A stretch of DNA of 7,090 nucleotides. It comes from Luminiphilus sp. (GTDB lineage: Bacteria > Pseudomonadota > Gammaproteobacteria > Pseudomonadales > Halieaceae). This document shows, piece by piece, positions 6,110 to 7,090 of this stretch. The position numbers were made by a program, and so were the translations under genes. Each line of letters begins with the position of its first letter. Position 1 is the stretch's first letter. The DNA is taken from NCBI GenBank assembly GCA_029251065.1, contig JAQXEB010000111.1, positions 1 through 7,090 of the forward strand, written 5' to 3'. Under the pieces are notes generated by a model that saw only the letters and a list, made by a program, of their open reading frames with translations, did no database searches and was not told the DNA's origin.

Positions 6110-6607
6110 GTGGAAAAGAGTGTCTTGTACGTTGGGCGTTACTTACCACCAGAAGTCGCGACTGCGGCAAAAGCCTCGGGTTATCGATTGGTGTGCGCCA
6201 ACAGTGAGAGAAATCCAAATATTGAGTCTCTTGCGGATCATCTCCCTGTCGATATGAGGACGGTAGAGGGTCGAGCAAGACTGATCGATTGGCTGCGCCA
6301 AAACGTGGCTCCGGCTCACATTTTCTGCGAACTTCACTCCTTCGACTTTGCAGGAGACGACAAAGAGAGCGGCTCGCTATCCGCCAGCGACTATCTCCAA
6401 GGACAGATCGTTGGGATAACCGAGCTTTTGGAGGCTGCCGTGTCTCTCAATCCTGCCTGCCATTGGCGCTTTATTTTGCCGGGCAACGCCGATGTTTGGT
6501 CTCGCGCGAGCGAAGCTTACTTCCGCGTTCTACTCGAGGGTCTTGTGACACTGGTACCCAGCGCTCACTTTGACTTCATGAGCCAGGGCGACGCGTTGAC
6601 GCTTTAG
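6110..6607 (+). CDS. Uncharacterised protein, possible short-chain-dehydrogenase relic
   Basis: A 165-residue soluble protein that I do not recognise. Its layout resembles a shortened, decayed short-chain dehydrogenase/reductase (SDR). VLYVGR (5-10) looks like the first Rossmann strand, YRLVCANS (25-32) the second, and LPVDMRT (45-51) matches the DV(R/T)D acid position. A long helix with SASDYLQGQIVGITELLEAA (91-110) follows, then WRFILPG (119-125) as a strand, and SEAYFRVLLEGL (134-145) resembles the YxxxK active-site helix with Leu (L141) in place of Lys. The GxxxGxG nucleotide loop is missing (GRYLPPEVA) and the protein stops about 85 residues short of a usual SDR. Enzyme activity is therefore unlikely; this assignment is inference. 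It follows rsmJ by 14 nt, probably in the same operon, and its stop overlaps the dapE stop by 4 nt. Confidence 0.75.
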   Translation: MEKSVLYVGRYLPPEVATAAKASGYRLVCANSERNPNIESLADHLPVDMRTVEGRARLIDWLRQNVAPAHIFCELHSFDFAGDDKESGSLSASDYLQGQIVGITELLEAAVSLNPACHWRFILPGNADVWSRASEAYFRVLLEGLVTLVPSAHFDFMSQGDALTL

Positions 6608-7090
6608 GTTAGCAGTCGCTCCATAATGCCCTCATAAATACGAGCGAGTTTCGGTATGTCCGAGAGCAAGACGTGTTCATTTCTCTGATGGATAGACGCG
6701 TTTATAGGACCCAGTTCAATAATTTGGCTGCCCATGCTGGCGATAAAACGTCCATCGGACGTTCCTCCACCGGTACTGAGCTGGGTACTGACACCGGTCA
6801 CGGTCATGATGCTCTCCCTGACAGCGCCTACCAGATCCCCGGGCTCAGTCAAAAAGGGATTGCCACTGAGTTGCCAGTCGAGCGAATAGTCGATGCCCGT
6901 AGCGTCGAGCACCGTTTCACATGTGGACTGGATTTCATCGGCGGTGATCTCGGTAGAAAACCGAAGGTTAAAAACAGCGACTAGTTCTCCTGGGATGACG
7001 TTGGTTGCGCCGGTACCTGAGTGAATATTGGAGAACTGGAGCTGCGTTGGGTCGAAGTAATCATTACCGCTATCCCAGCTTATCTCCGAG
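6604..7090 (-). CDS. dapE: Succinyl-diaminopimelate desuccinylase, C-terminal part (5' end beyond window)
   Basis: DapE is a dinuclear zinc hydrolase of the M20 family that cleaves N-succinyl-LL-diaminopimelate to LL-diaminopimelate and succinate in the cytosol. The frame is open from the right edge (first full codon at 7089) and encodes the last 161 residues, a bit over two fifths of the usual ~375. Counted from the edge, visible motifs are PTQLQFSNIHSGTGATNVIPG (14-34), FNLRFST (40-46) in the dimerisation domain, WQLSGNPFLT (72-81), LSTGGGTSDGRF (104-115) and GPINASIHQRNE (127-138), whose H134 is the conserved C-terminal zinc ligand. The usual STSGGTSDGRF has Gly instead of the second Ser. 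The first zinc-binding half, with the other metal ligands, lies outside. The TAA (6606-6604) overlaps the TAG of the converging gene. It works four steps after dapA (49-921) in the same pathway. Confidence 0.96.
   Translation of the reverse strand, partial: SEISWDSGNDYFDPTQLQFSNIHSGTGATNVIPGELVAVFNLRFSTEITADEIQSTCETVLDATGIDYSLDWQLSGNPFLTEPGDLVGAVRESIMTVTGVSTQLSTGGGTSDGRFIASMGSQIIELGPINASIHQRNEHVLLSDIPKLARIYEGIMERLLT

Overview
This window is a dense stretch of gammaproteobacterial chromosome: seven complete genes, one gene cut by the right edge, one possible fragment at the left edge, and almost no non-coding DNA. The gammaproteobacterial assignment rests on a BamC lipoprotein directly after dapA, an RsmJ-type 16S rRNA methyltransferase, and a DapA that keeps the Gram-negative lysine-feedback residues at E. 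coli numbering. I recall dapA-bamC-MBL hydrolase as the order in Pseudomonas and relatives, where purC follows. A marine Halieaceae/Cellvibrionales-type organism is my guess, but the sequence alone does not settle it.

Left block (49-2758, + strand): dapA (first step of the diaminopimelate/lysine branch), bamC (outer-membrane beta-barrel assembly lipoprotein) and a WalJ/YycJ-like MBL-fold hydrolase. dapA and bamC overlap by 13 nt, and bamC and the hydrolase share a TAATG junction, so this is one translationally coupled operon. Middle block (4163-2701, - strand): a small lipoprotein with four exact 22-residue leucine-rich repeats, coupled by another TAATG to an LpxL/HtrB-family acyltransferase. 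The 3' end of the acyltransferase gene runs 58 nt into the end of the hydrolase gene.

Right block (4273-6607, + strand): it diverges from the lipoprotein across a 109-nt spacer, the only sizeable non-coding region. It starts with a soluble protein carrying a divergent class III nucleotide-cyclase-like domain. A third TAATG joins this to rsmJ. After 14 nt with a strong Shine-Dalgarno comes a 165-residue uncharacterised protein that looks like a shortened short-chain-dehydrogenase relic. It meets the 3' end of dapE (- strand, running off the right edge) with a 4-nt overlap of stop codons.

Themes: DAP/lysine synthesis sits at both ends (dapA, dapE), and envelope functions dominate the middle (BamC, LRR lipoprotein, acyltransferase). 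The least explained items are the cyclase-like protein, which keeps the two metal-binding aspartates but lacks the usual purine-recognition and transition-state residues, and the SDR-like relic. No RNA genes, mobile elements, CRISPR arrays or convincing terminators are visible.
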